Part shown: piece after piece, positions 1-8,609 of the stretch
How positions within the stretch are numbered: position 1 is the first letter of the stretch
Layout: every line of letters begins with the position of its first letter
Assembly (NCBI GenBank): GCA_963775875.1
Contig: CAVZKP010000026.1
Coordinates: 186,001-250,000 of the forward strand
Direction: 5' to 3'
Origin: AP-15 sp963775875
Lineage (GTDB): Bacteria > Pseudomonadota > Alphaproteobacteria > ATCC43930 > CGMCC-115725
DNA: 64,000 nucleotides
Translations under genes and position numbers: made by a program
Notes under the pieces: generated by a model
Told to the model about the DNA's origin: nothing
What the model saw: only the letters and a program-made list of their open reading frames with translations
The model's database searches: none

Positions 1-1040
1 TCGCTGACGCCGTCGCTCGACCCGTTGTCGCCCGAGGCGACGCACACCGTGACCCCCATCGCCGCCGCCGCCTGAAACGCCTGATCGAACGCGGTCATCG
101 CCTGCTGGGTCCAGCTCGATTCGGGGCCGCCCCAGCTGATCGAGATCACCGAGGGCTTGTTTTTCCGGTCCATGATCGCGGTGGTCACGGCGTTGACGAA
201 CCCCATATCGGTGTTCGGCGCAAAATAGACGACGATATGCGCCGCCGGCGCGATCGCCCCGGCCACCTCGATGTCGAGCATGACCTCGCCATCCGGCCCG
301 TTGGCGTCGCCGGTGGCGTGGTTGCGGCCATGGTCGACCGAGACCGCCGTGACCTTTGGCGCGGTAATGTGCAGTCCGGCGAAATACGCCTTCAGGTCGG
401 CGGTGCGATAGCCGCCGCCCAACTCGATAATGGCGATGCATTCGCCCTTGCCGTTGCCGTCGGGAAAGCCGTAGAGCGAGGCGAGCGCGGTCGGGGTGAA
501 CGAAGCCGCCGCCGCCGCCGCGGCGTGCCACTGCACATTGCCGTGCGGCCGGCGCGTGCGGAAATGCGGCTGCGCCTGCGGCCGGTTGTCGAGACCCATC
601 ACCGCGGTGACGACGCCGTGCAGTTCATCCGGCAGGTGGATCGGTCCGGTCCGGCCGCGGTAAGTGCCGCCGGCGTGCTCGAACTGCTGCAGATCGACGC
701 CGAACGCAGCGTTGAACTGGGCGACCGTGCCGGAAGCGATCACGGTCCGGCGAACCGGGTCTTTCTGGACCACGGTCAGACCATGGGCGCTGGCGAATTG
801 CTCGACCGCGGCGATGTCGGCCGGGTCGGCGGCGAATTGTTGGGCATATTCTTCGCGGTTCAGGTGGCGCTGCGAGCGGTCTCCGCCAGCGAGCTTTTTG
901 ACCCTTTCGGTCAGAGCCGCGCCGGCGCGAGGCCGCACCACGATCGCGGCTTCGAACCGCTCGTCCGGGTCCGATTTTCCGACCGGCTGCGCTCCCGGCA
1001 ACGGCTGTCTTTCGCTCCCTGCGAGTGGATGTCTGGGCAT
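1..1040 (-). CDS. Sedolisin (S53) family serine-carboxyl protease, 3' end cut by window edge
   Basis: Secreted or acid-active endopeptidase family. Reading leftward from an ATG at 1040 gives 346 residues: a prodomain (about residues 25-150, with IVVRPRAG and the VxRTVIASGTVAQFNAAFGV pattern typical of pro-kumamolisin), then the catalytic domain starting near FTPTALASLYGFP. The sedolisin Glu/Asp pair is visible as DGEVMLDIEV (E and D four apart), followed by SISWGGPESSW and the oxyanion-hole Asp in SGDNGSSDG at the window edge. The nucleophile Ser (GTSxxxP) lies outside the window. No signal peptide is apparent, as in several bacterial sedolisins. It is divergent from the next gene. Family assignment is firm; substrate is unknown. 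Confidence 0.9.
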   Translation of the reverse strand, partial: MPRHPLAGSERQPLPGAQPVGKSDPDERFEAAIVVRPRAGAALTERVKKLAGGDRSQRHLNREEYAQQFAADPADIAAVEQFASAHGLTVVQKDPVRRTVIASGTVAQFNAAFGVDLQQFEHAGGTYRGRTGPIHLPDELHGVVTAVMGLDNRPQAQPHFRTRRPHGNVQWHAAAAAAASFTPTALASLYGFPDGNGKGECIAIIELGGGYRTADLKAYFAGLHITAPKVTAVSVDHGRNHATGDANGPDGEVMLDIEVAGAIAPAAHIVVYFAPNTDMGFVNAVTTAIMDRKNKPSVISISWGGPESSWTQQAMTAFDQAFQAAAAMGVTVCVASGDNGSSDGVS

Positions 1041-1110
1041 GACTGACGGCTCCCTATCTTCGTATACGGCGCTGGCGGCCGGGACGAACCCTGGCGCCTC
1101 GCCGATTAGG

Positions 1111-1136
1111 TTAATATACTCCGCCTTTAAGGCGGA
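1111..1136 (+). promoter_or_regulatory. Possible promoter and operator palindrome upstream of the GlcG-like gene
   Basis: A perfect 17-bp palindrome, TCCGCCTTTAAGGCGGA (1120-1136, 8-bp arms around one T), sits 40 bp before the GTG start of the GlcG-like gene, next to an AT-rich stretch TTAATATACT (1111-1120) that could hold a -10 element. The arrangement between two divergent genes suggests a regulator-binding site. No regulator is encoded nearby. Inference only. Confidence 0.35.
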
Positions 1137-1176
1137 TCGGTGGCGTAAGCCCCGTGTCATAATTAGGGAGGTGACG

Positions 1177-1656
1177 GTGCCGCGTACGATCATGCTGCTG
1201 TTTGTGCTCGCGGCGCTGGCGGGCAGCACCGGGGCTCGGGCGCAGGCGGTCACGCCCTATGGCATGCCGCTCGGCCTCGACGACGCCAAAAAGGCCGCGG
1301 CAGCGGCCGAGGCAGAGGCGAAAAATATCACGCCCATCCCCTACGTGATCGCGATCGTCGATCCCAGCGGCCAGCTGATCTATTTCGAGCGCATGGATAA
1401 CGCCCAGAACGGTTCGGTGCCGGTGGCGATCGACAAGGCGCGGTCTGCGGCATTGTTCCGCCGCCCGACCAAAGCGTTCGAGGATGCGCTCGGCAAAGGG
1501 CGCACCGTAATCCTGGCGCTGCGCGGGGCGGTGCCGTTCGAGGGCGGATTGCCGCTGGTCGCCGGCGGCAAGATCGTCGGCGCGATCGGCGCCAGCGGCG
1601 GCAGCGGGACGCAGGACGGGCAGGTCGCCAAAGCCGGCGCCGACACGGTCAAATAG
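1177..1656 (+). CDS. Exported GlcG/HbpS-like (DUF336) heme-binding family protein
   Basis: The 159-aa protein has a clear signal peptide (MPRTIMLLFVLAALAG...ARAQA, cleavage after about residue 24), followed by one GlcG/HbpS domain: LDDAKKAAAAAEAEAKN, VIAIVDPSGQLIYFERMD, KARSAALFRRPT and the Gly-rich end GGLPLVAGGKIVGAIGASGG. Family members bind heme or sit beside oxidoreductases of glycolate or alcohol metabolism; here the protein stands alone, so its role is open. GTG at 1177 was chosen because a strong GGAGG (1167-1171) lies five bases upstream; GTG at 1171 overlaps that site. Confidence 0.8.
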   Translation: MPRTIMLLFVLAALAGSTGARAQAVTPYGMPLGLDDAKKAAAAAEAEAKNITPIPYVIAIVDPSGQLIYFERMDNAQNGSVPVAIDKARSAALFRRPTKAFEDALGKGRTVILALRGAVPFEGGLPLVAGGKIVGAIGASGGSGTQDGQVAKAGADTVK

Positions 1657-1802
1657 CTGGCGTTAAGCAGGCGCGCGGATCTTCAGCACGCCGGCCGGCT
1701 TCGGCCGCCGGCTAGCCGGCCGATCCGCGGCGCGGCCCAAACGGTTGCGAGCCCGGCCTTGAAGGGCTAAGACCCCCGAGCATTCAGCGAGGGAGAAACG
1801 GC

Positions 1803-3506
1803 GTGGCGCGCGGAGACGAGCAACACAGAAACCCGAAATCCAACATCGAGATCGCCCAGGAAGCGGTGATGCGGCCGATCGGCGAGATTGCCGGGGAAAA
1901 ACTCGGCATCCCCGACGATGCGGTGTCGCCCTATGGCAAGTACAAGGCCAAGATCGCGCTCGATTACATCCGCGAACTGCCCGAGCGTCCGGGCGCCAAA
2001 CTGATCCTGGTCACCGCGATCACTCCGACCCCGGCCGGCGAGGGCAAGACGACCACCACGGTCGGGCTCGGCGACGCGCTCAACCTGATCGGCAAAAAGG
2101 CGATGCTGTGCCTGCGCGAGGCGAGCCTCGGGCCGTGCTTCGGGGTCAAGGGCGGCGCCGCCGGCGGCGGCTACGCCCAGGTCGTGCCGATGGAGGACAT
2201 CAACCTCCATTTCACCGGCGATATCCACGCGATCGGGGCCGCCAACAACCTGCTGGCGGCGATGGTCGACAACCACGTCTATTACGGGCTCGACCCGCGC
2301 ATCGACCCGCGCCGGGTCAGCTGGCGCCGCGCCATCGACATGAACGACCGGTCGTTGCGCTCGCTGGTTTCCTCGCTTGGCGGTGTGGCCAACGGCTTTC
2401 CGCGCGAGGACGGGTTCGACATCACCGCCGCCTCGCAGGTGATGGCAACCTTCTGCCTGGCGACCAGCCTGCAGGATTTGCAGCGCCGCCTCGGCAACAT
2501 CCATGTCGGCCAGACCCGCGAGCGCAAGCCGGTGACGGCCGCCGAGGTCAAGGCCGCGGGCTCGATGACCGCGTTGTTGAAAGACGCGCTCGCCCCCAAT
2601 CTGGTGCAGACCATCGAGCACAACCCGGTCTTTATCCATGGCGGGCCGTTCGCCAACATCGCCCATGGCTGCAACTCGGTGATCGCCACCACATCGGCGC
2701 TGAAGCTCGCCGATTACGTCGTCACCGAGGCCGGGTTCGGCGCCGATCTCGGGGCCGAGAAGTTTCTCGACATCAAATGCCGCAAAGCCGGGATCTCGCC
2801 CGACGCGGTGGTCGTGGTGGCGACGGTGCGGGCCTTGAAGATGCATGGCGGCGTCGCCCGCGACGGGCTGCGCGAGGAAAATGTCGCCGCACTGGAAAAA
2901 GGCTTCGCCAATCTCGCCCGCCACCTCGCCAATATCCGCCAGTTCGGCGTGCCGGCGGTGGTTTCGGTCAACCGCTTCAGCGCCGACACCGCGCGCGAAC
3001 ACGCAAAACTCCAGGAGCTGTGCGCGGCCGAAGGGGTCAAGGCGGTGATCGCCGATCATTGGGCGCAGGGCGGCGAGGGGGCGGTCGAACTGGCCCATGC
3101 GGTCGTCGACCTCGCCGAGAGCGGCGCCGCCGATTTCCGCTTTCTCTATCCCGACGAGATGCCGCTGCTGGAAAAGGTCCGCACCATCGCCCAGCGCATC
3201 TACGGCGCCCGCGACATCGAGGCCGACAAATCGGTCGCCGACCAGTTCGCCCAGCTGCAGGATCAGGGCTACGGCCATTTCCCGGTCTGCATCGCCAAGA
3301 CCCAGTTCAGCTTTACCACCGACCCGAACGCCAAAGGGGCGCCGAGCGGCCACATCGTCGGCGTGCGCGAGGTGCGGCTGTCGGCCGGGGCCGAGTTCGT
3401 CGTCGCGATCTGCGGCGACATCATGACCTTGCCGGGTCTGCCGCGCGTCCCCGCCGCGAACAATATCGAGGTCGACGCCGAAGGGCGCATCACCGGCCTG
3501 TTCTGA
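1803..3506 (+). CDS. fhs: Formate-tetrahydrofolate ligase (FTHFS)
   Basis: ATP-dependent ligation of formate to tetrahydrofolate, giving 10-formyl-THF in the cytoplasm. The 567 residues cover the full family (usually about 557). The P-loop TPAGEGKTTTT is at about residues 75-86, followed by the conserved SLGPCFGVKGGAAGGGYAQV and FTGDIHAIGAANNLLAA segments and the C-terminal MTLPGLPRVPAANNIEVD. The GTG start at 1803 has GAGGGAG about 10 bases upstream. It is followed by an orphan protein and a 5-formyl-THF cyclo-ligase on the same strand, so this looks like a small one-carbon folate group, perhaps feeding on formate. Confidence 0.97.
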   Translation: MARGDEQHRNPKSNIEIAQEAVMRPIGEIAGEKLGIPDDAVSPYGKYKAKIALDYIRELPERPGAKLILVTAITPTPAGEGKTTTTVGLGDALNLIGKKAMLCLREASLGPCFGVKGGAAGGGYAQVVPMEDINLHFTGDIHAIGAANNLLAAMVDNHVYYGLDPRIDPRRVSWRRAIDMNDRSLRSLVSSLGGVANGFPREDGFDITAASQVMATFCLATSLQDLQRRLGNIHVGQTRERKPVTAAEVKAAGSMTALLKDALAPNLVQTIEHNPVFIHGGPFANIAHGCNSVIATTSALKLADYVVTEAGFGADLGAEKFLDIKCRKAGISPDAVVVVATVRALKMHGGVARDGLREENVAALEKGFANLARHLANIRQFGVPAVVSVNRFSADTAREHAKLQELCAAEGVKAVIADHWAQGGEGAVELAHAVVDLAESGAADFRFLYPDEMPLLEKVRTIAQRIYGARDIEADKSVADQFAQLQDQGYGHFPVCIAKTQFSFTTDPNAKGAPSGHIVGVREVRLSAGAEFVVAICGDIMTLPGLPRVPAANNIEVDAEGRITGLF

Positions 3507-3526
3507 TTGCGGGCGGGAGGGGTCGA

Positions 3527-3955
3527 ATGAAAATCGACGAATCAATGGTAATGGCCCTCCCGCGCAAGCTCGTCGAACAAATCATCCTTGGCTTGTACGA
3601 CCCGATCAACCTGCACCTCGTCAAGCTGGTCGGCTTCGATTTCGCCCCCGAATTGCGACAACATTTCCAGCGGGAATTAAGGACTTGGCTGCGCAAGATT
3701 CAACGGCTGCGCTTCAAACCTTCCAACAGAGCCGGTTCGTCTAAATTCTATTTCGATCTGTTGTTCGATTATCCGTTTGGCGGGGTCGAGGTTCGCAACA
3801 TGCGCTTGATCATGGATGAAATCGCCGAGGAGTATCAGGGCGTGCGGCCGGTCAAAAATCCTGAGGAGATGGTGGCCTGGCTGAAGGCGTTTCACGAGCA
3901 GCTCGCCGAGCGCCTCCATAATGGAGAAGAGGTGCTGGAGCTGGTCCCGGAATGA
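3527..3955 (+). CDS. Conserved-looking orphan protein of 142 aa between two folate genes
   Basis: I do not recognise this family. The 142 residues are hydrophilic and mostly helical in appearance, starting MKIDESMVMALPRKLVEQII, with a central basic stretch (RTWLRKIQRLRFKPSNRAGSSK) and an acidic C-terminus. No signal peptide, membrane segment or metal motif is visible. It starts 20 bp after fhs with GGGAGGGG just upstream of the ATG, so co-transcription with fhs is likely. Its base composition is visibly less GC-rich than its neighbours, a possible sign of separate origin. It ends 66 bp before the 5-formyl-THF cyclo-ligase gene. Confidence 0.75.
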   Translation: MKIDESMVMALPRKLVEQIILGLYDPINLHLVKLVGFDFAPELRQHFQRELRTWLRKIQRLRFKPSNRAGSSKFYFDLLFDYPFGGVEVRNMRLIMDEIAEEYQGVRPVKNPEEMVAWLKAFHEQLAERLHNGEEVLELVPE

Positions 3956-4021
3956 AGACCTGTCACCCGGCTGTGCCCGCCGCGTCGCCGCGCGCCAACG
4001 CAAGACCGATGAGACTTTAAA

Positions 4022-4594
4022 GTGGATGCGGATACGGTAAAGATCTGGCGCCGTTCCGAGCGGCGGCGCCTGCTGGCGCTGCGCACCGGGACGCCTCCGG
4101 CGGAGCGCCGGGAGTGGGGCGCTCGGATCGAGGCGCGGCTGCGCGTGCTGCTGGCCGAGCGGCCGGGCATCACCCTCGGGGTCTATTGGCCGTTCCAGGC
4201 CGAGTTCGACCCGCGCCCGCTGATCGACTGGCTGATCGCCGCGGGCTCGGCGGCGGCGCTGCCGGCGGTGGTCGACAAAAAAGGCCCGCTCGAATACCGC
4301 GCCTGGCGGCCGGGCGATCCGATGGTTGACGGGGTGTGGAACATCCCGATCCCGGAACAGCGCGACATCGTGCTGCCGCAGGCGGTGCTGGCGCCACTGG
4401 TCGGCTTCGACCGGGAATTTTACCGGCTGGGCTATGGCGGCGGCTATTTCGACCGCACCCTGGCGGCGCTCGCGCCCCGGCCGCTGGCGATCGGGGTCGG
4501 CTTCGAATCGTCGCTGCTCGACACGATCCATCCGCAGCCGCACGACATCCCGATGGATCTGATCGTCACCGAGGCCTGCCTGCGCCGGCGCTGA
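4022..4594 (+). CDS. 5-formyltetrahydrofolate cyclo-ligase
   Basis: Converts 5-formyl-THF to 5,10-methenyl-THF with ATP, salvaging an inhibitory folate form. The 190-aa length is normal. Diagnostic features are the basic N-terminal helix (WRRSERRRLLALR), VYWPFQAEFDPRPLI, the loop VLAPLVGFDREFYRLGYGGG followed by YFDRTL (phosphate/folate-binding signature of the family), and the C-terminal HDIPMDLIVTE. The start is GTG at 4022; upstream Shine-Dalgarno is weak. Together with fhs it forms a one-carbon folate cluster. It is followed after 25 bp by a TauE/SafE exporter. Confidence 0.93.
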   Translation: MDADTVKIWRRSERRRLLALRTGTPPAERREWGARIEARLRVLLAERPGITLGVYWPFQAEFDPRPLIDWLIAAGSAAALPAVVDKKGPLEYRAWRPGDPMVDGVWNIPIPEQRDIVLPQAVLAPLVGFDREFYRLGYGGGYFDRTLAALAPRPLAIGVGFESSLLDTIHPQPHDIPMDLIVTEACLRRR

Positions 4595-4619
4595 CGCCGG
4601 TGCTGATCGGGCCGCGGCG

Positions 4620-5384
4620 ATGCTGACAAAGGCGATCCTCGGCCTGCCGGCGTCGGCCGATGCCGGTCTTGTCCTGGCCCTACTGATCGGCGGTGCGATC
4701 AAGGGCGCGATCGGGGTCGGGCTGGCGCTGGTGCTGGTGCCGCTGACCGCGCAGTTCCTGGCCGTGCCCGCCGCCGTGGCGTTGCTGAGCCTGCCGATGA
4801 CGGCGGCCAATATCAGGCAGGCTTTCGAGGCCGGCGGAACCCTGGCCGCATTGCGGCGGTTGCTGCCGATGCTCGGCGCCTTGGTGCTGGGCACGGTGAT
4901 CGGCGTTCATTTTCTGATCAGCGTCAACCTGCGCACCCTCGACATCGTCGTCGGCACGGCTTTTGTGCTGCTCGCGGCGATGCTGCTGTGCCTGCCGCGG
5001 CTGCGCATCAGCCGCCGCGCCGAGCGCTGGGCCGGCCCGCTGGTCGGGCTGCTGGCCGGGCTGCTCGGCGGCGTATCGGCAATCTTCGGCCCGCCGCTGA
5101 TCGCCTATCAGATCGGTCTCGGCGTCGATCCGGGCAGTTTCATCAAGCACATGGCGATCCTGACCCTGGTGGCCACCTTGACCCTGGTGCTGTCGCTCGG
5201 CGGCGCAGGCGCATTGTCCGGGCCCGATCTGCTGATCTCGGCCGCGGCGATCATCCCGATCCAGCTGGGCCTGCCGCTCGGGCGCCGGCTGCGCGGCCGG
5301 GTTCCGCCCGCCCTGTTCCGCGCCGCCGTGCTGCTGATCCTCGCCTGGGCCGGGCTCGACATGCTGCGGCGCGCGTTCTTCTGA
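4620..5384 (+). CDS. TauE/SafE family membrane exporter (DUF81)
   Basis: Inner-membrane protein of 254 aa with about eight hydrophobic segments in two repeats. Each half begins with a Gly-rich loop: GGAIKGAIGVGLALVLVPLT near residue 24 and LLGGVSAIFGPPLIAYQIGL near residue 144, which is the TauE/SafE pattern. Members export sulfite, sulfoacetate or other organic anions; the substrate cannot be told from sequence. It lies 25 bp after the cyclo-ligase gene, so it may be co-transcribed, but a functional tie to folate is not evident. Confidence 0.85.
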   Translation: MLTKAILGLPASADAGLVLALLIGGAIKGAIGVGLALVLVPLTAQFLAVPAAVALLSLPMTAANIRQAFEAGGTLAALRRLLPMLGALVLGTVIGVHFLISVNLRTLDIVVGTAFVLLAAMLLCLPRLRISRRAERWAGPLVGLLAGLLGGVSAIFGPPLIAYQIGLGVDPGSFIKHMAILTLVATLTLVLSLGGAGALSGPDLLISAAAIIPIQLGLPLGRRLRGRVPPALFRAAVLLILAWAGLDMLRRAFF

Positions 5385-5423
5385 TGGCTGTCGGTTCTGC
5401 GCGCCGCGGCGGTGTTGCTACGC

Positions 5424-6703
5424 TCAGGCCACCGACAGTTCGGCCACCAGCCGCGTGCCGCGGGTCTCCGGGCCCGCCAGCAAGGGCGAAGATAAAGCTG
5501 ACCAGGCCGAGCGTGGTGCCGATGAACATCGGGATGGCAAAGCCGAGATGCCAGCTGAGCGCGAAATAGGCGATGATCGGCCCCATCAACCCGCCAAAGA
5601 TCGCGCCCTGGTGATAGCAGAAACCGCTCGCCGTCGCCCGCACCTCGGTCGGAAACCGTTCGGAGAGATAGCTTGCGTTCTGCGCGTAGATACCGCCCGC
5701 GGCGAACAAGCCCTGCAACGAAAAGAACACGACGATCATCGTGTAGCTCGTGGTGAACAGATAAAACGGCGTCACGATCAGCCCGAACAGGGCCGGCAGG
5801 ATCATCGCCCAGCGGCGGCCGATGCGGTCCGACACCCAGCCCCAGGCGGAGCCGGAAAGAAAGAACAGCACGCTCTGCAGCATGACCGGCAATGCCACGA
5901 GCCCCGGGCTCAGATGCAGATCCTGTTGCAGATGGGTCGGGAACAAGGCGCCGATCGAATAGCCGGTGACAAAGCCGCTCGACATCCACCAGCACGCGGT
6001 CATGGTATTGGCAAGCATGCCGCGCTTGAAGATCTTCAACAGCGGCATCCTGACCTCGCGCTGCTGGCTGCGCTGCAGCCGGCGGTTTTCGACCCAGACC
6101 GCGGGTTCCTTGACGAAGATGCGCACATAGACGATCAGCAATGCCGGCAGCACCCCGATCATCAGCAGGCCGCGCCAGCCGATCGAATTGTACAAGCAGG
6201 CCATAGGCGGCGGCCGACAATAGCGCGCCGAGACCCCACGACGATTGCAGCACGCCGGCCATCAGGCCGCGCGACCGCTGCGGCCAGGTCTCCATCGCCA
6301 AGGCCGCGCCGACCGGCCATTCCGCGCCCATGCCGATGCCCAGCAATGCCCGGAACAGGAACAGGAAGAAGAAGGTCGGCGAAAACGCCGCGATGAAATT
6401 GCACAGCGAATACCAGGCGATCGAGATCATCAGCGGCTTCTTGCGCCCGATCCGGTCGGCGAGCCAGCCCGAGCCGGTGGCGCCGACCAGCCGCATCCAC
6501 AGGGTGATGGTGAAAACCGCCGTCACCGCGGTCAGCGGGACATGGAACTCCTGCGAGATCGGCAGCATGATCAACAGAAAGATCGTGAAGTCGAACGCAT
6601 CCAGGGTCCAGCCCAGCCAGGCGGCGACCCAGGCATGCCATTGGTCCTTGGTCGGCTCCTTCCACCACGGAATCGGCTTGAGGGTCTCAATGACGGTCGC
6701 CAT
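5424..6703 (-). CDS. MFS transporter, paralogue 1 (two frame breaks)
   Basis: Twelve-helix major facilitator of the sugar/organic-acid porter type. It begins with IPWWKEPTKDQWHAWVAAWL and carries the MFS loop 2-3 motif GWLADRIGRKKPL and loop 8-9 motif WGWVSDRIGRRWA. Aligned by eye with its neighbour (6987-8264), it is colinear end to end, but the frame changes at about 6194 (one extra base in the codons for GLLYNSIGW) and again at about 5470-5475 (one extra base in GGGCCC before PETRGTRLVAELSVA and the stop at 5424). Both breaks are single-base insertions, so this may be a sequencing artefact rather than a pseudogene. Substrate is unknown; aromatic or carboxylic acids are possible. Confidence 0.8.
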
Positions 6704-6727
6704 AGCAGGTACCTCCCCGTTAGAGAC

Positions 6728-6745
6728 GGCTCCTTGCGCGGAGCC
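6728..6745 (-). promoter_or_regulatory. Leader hairpin of MFS paralogue 1
   Basis: GGCTCC-TTGCGC-GGAGCC forms a 6-bp stem about 25 bp upstream of the ATG of the transporter. The same stem sequence recurs at the same place in front of the second transporter (8288-8304), showing that the duplication included the leader or that the hairpin is kept for mRNA stability or translation control. Confidence 0.45.
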
Positions 6746-6919
6746 TTCAGAAATTGTTGGTGAATCGAGAAGTCTCTCGTCCTCCTCGACTTGTTGAGTC
6801 GGAACTGCCCGTCAACCCCTTCTCAAGGGCGGTCCGGCTAAAGAGTGATTTTGGTCGCCTCTGACGTCGCGGATGTCGCCAGCGGCATCCGATCACCCTG
6901 CCTCCCGGAGACGCGGCGC

Positions 6920-6956
6920 AAAAGGGCCGCTCCCGGCGGGCAACCGAGAACGGCCC
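6920..6956 (-). terminator. Rho-independent terminator after MFS paralogue 2
   Basis: On the minus strand, 31 bp beyond the stop codon, GGGCCGTTCTCGG pairs over 13 positions (two G-T wobbles) with CCGGGAGCGGCCC around a 7-base loop and is followed directly by TTTT. It separates the two tandem transporter genes into independent transcripts. Confidence 0.75.
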
Positions 6957-6986
6957 CTGTTATTGCCGCGCGAGGGTGCTCCTCGC

Positions 6987-8264
6987 TCAGGCCACGACCA
7001 GATCGGGCACCATTTCGGTTCCCCGGGTCTCCGGCCCGAAACCGACCGACAGGATGAAATTGGCCAGCCCGAACATGGTCCCGATCAGCATCGGGATCGC
7101 GAACCCCAGATTCCCGGTGATCGCGAAATAGGTCAGGATCGGGGGCACCACCCCGCCGAAGATCGCGCCGACATGATAGCAGAAGCCGGTCGCGGTGGCG
7201 CGGATTTCGGTCGGGAACCGCTCGGTCAGATAGCTCGGCACCTGCCCGTACATGGCGCCGCCGGCGAACAGCCCTTGCAGCATAAAGGCGATCACCACCC
7301 AGGTGAAATTGCTGGAAAATAGATAGATCGGGACCAGCGGGATCGCACACAGCGCCGGGATGATCATTGCCGGGCGGCGGCCGATCTTATCCGACACCCA
7401 GCCCCAGCCCGAGCTGGCGAGAAACACCAGGATGTTGGCGAACGCGATCGGCGTCGCGATCAATGCCGGGCTCAGATGCAGATCGTGCTGCAGATGGGTC
7501 GCGAACAGCGCGTTGATCGAATAATAGGTGACGAACCCGGCCGCCTGGAACCAGCACGCGCTCAAGGTATTGGCGAGGACGCCGCGCTTGAAGATCGTGA
7601 ACAGCGGCACCCTGACCTCACGATTCTCGACCCGCTGGCGCCGGCGGTTCTCGACCCAAACCTCGGGTTCCTTGACATAGTAGCGGATATAAACCAGCGC
7701 CAGCGCCGGCGCGATGCCGACCCACAGCATGCCGCGCCAGCCGATGTATTTATAGAAGAGGCCGTAGATCAGGGCCGACAACAAAAAGCCCAGCCCCCAC
7801 GACCCTTGCAGAACGCCGCTCATAAACCCGCGCGAGCGGATCGGCCAGGTCTCCATCGCCAACGAAGCGCCGGCCGGCCATTCCGCGCCCATGAACACCC
7901 CGAGCAGCGCGCGAAACAACAGCAGAAACCAGAACGTCGGGGAAAATCCGGCAATGAAGTTGCAGACCGAGTAGCCGAGGATCGAGATCATCAGCGGGGC
8001 CTTGCGCCCCATCCGGTCGGCCATCCATCCGGAGGCGGTGGCGCCGATCAGCCGCATGAACAGCGTTATCGTGAAAACGATCGTGACAGCGGTCAGCGGC
8101 ACGTTGAACGCCTTGGAGATCGGCACCATGATCAGCAAGAACACGGTGAAATCAAAGGCATCCAGGGTCCAGCCGAGCCAGGCGGCGCCAAACGCGTACC
8201 ACTGGTCCCTGGTCGGCTCTTTCCACCACGGAATGTTCGTTACGGACTCGCCCGCCGTCGCCAT
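6987..8264 (-). CDS. MFS transporter, paralogue 2 (intact)
   Basis: Intact 425-aa, 12-helix inner-membrane carrier, very similar to the gene at 5424-6703: IPWWKEPTRDQWYAFGAAWL, loop motif GWMADRMGRKAPL, FRALLGVFMGAEWPAGA, GWVSDKIGRRPA, YLTERFPTEIRATATGF, and the C-terminal GFGPETRGTEMVPDLVVA. These features place it with proton-driven organic-acid or sugar transporters. The ATG at 8264 is preceded by AGGAGG. It has its own leader hairpin and terminator. The intact copy is the reference that reveals the two frame breaks in paralogue 1. Confidence 0.9.
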   Translation of the reverse strand: MATAGESVTNIPWWKEPTRDQWYAFGAAWLGWTLDAFDFTVFLLIMVPISKAFNVPLTAVTIVFTITLFMRLIGATASGWMADRMGRKAPLMISILGYSVCNFIAGFSPTFWFLLLFRALLGVFMGAEWPAGASLAMETWPIRSRGFMSGVLQGSWGLGFLLSALIYGLFYKYIGWRGMLWVGIAPALALVYIRYYVKEPEVWVENRRRQRVENREVRVPLFTIFKRGVLANTLSACWFQAAGFVTYYSINALFATHLQHDLHLSPALIATPIAFANILVFLASSGWGWVSDKIGRRPAMIIPALCAIPLVPIYLFSSNFTWVVIAFMLQGLFAGGAMYGQVPSYLTERFPTEIRATATGFCYHVGAIFGGVVPPILTYFAITGNLGFAIPMLIGTMFGLANFILSVGFGPETRGTEMVPDLVVA

Positions 8265-8287
8265 CGCTCAAACCTCCTGTTCGAAAT

Positions 8288-8304
8288 GGCTCCTTTGCGG
8301 AGCC
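8288..8304 (-). promoter_or_regulatory. Leader hairpin of MFS paralogue 2
   Basis: GGCTCC-TTTGC-GGAGCC, a 6-bp stem with a 5-base loop about 24 bp upstream of the transporter ATG and just before its AGGAGG ribosome site. It is the counterpart of the hairpin at 6728-6745. Confidence 0.45.
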
Positions 8305-8609
8305 TTGCAGCAAGTGTAGGTCAGCAATGCGCAAATGTCCTCGCTTTTTTTAAGGAATTTTAATGCCTGCGATTCGGCCGATTCGCCTCGCCGACACGGC
8401 CGCCGCGCCGGCTTCGAGCCCGCCGCAGCGCCGCCGGCGGCGATCGGCAGACGGAGCCGGCGTCGCCGCGCGCACGGTAATTGCAGGGGAGCGGTCACGA
8501 TCTCACCGGCGCGGCCTCTGCCTAAAGCCGATGCCGATAACCGGGGCTTCCGTTACAACGCGCGGGACGGCCGAGAGCTGCGGCCCGGGCCGACCGGAAG
8601 GGCGGGGAC
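8305..8609. other. Divergent intergenic region between two MFS genes
   Basis: About 300 bp between the minus-strand transporter leader and the plus-strand MFS exporter. It holds a T-rich stretch (8345-8364, CTTTTTTTAAGGAATTTTAA) that stands out in this GC-rich DNA and could be part of a promoter. No convincing gene, RNA or repeat is seen; open frames here lack coding character. Confidence 0.4.

Noticed and set aside
237..1046. Plus-strand frame (269 aa) opposite the sedolisin
   Set aside because: The minus strand encodes a clear sedolisin with catalytic residues; the plus frame is a shadow.
1767..3545. 592-aa minus-strand frame opposite fhs
   Set aside because: It is a mirror of the fhs coding sequence with no recognisable motif.
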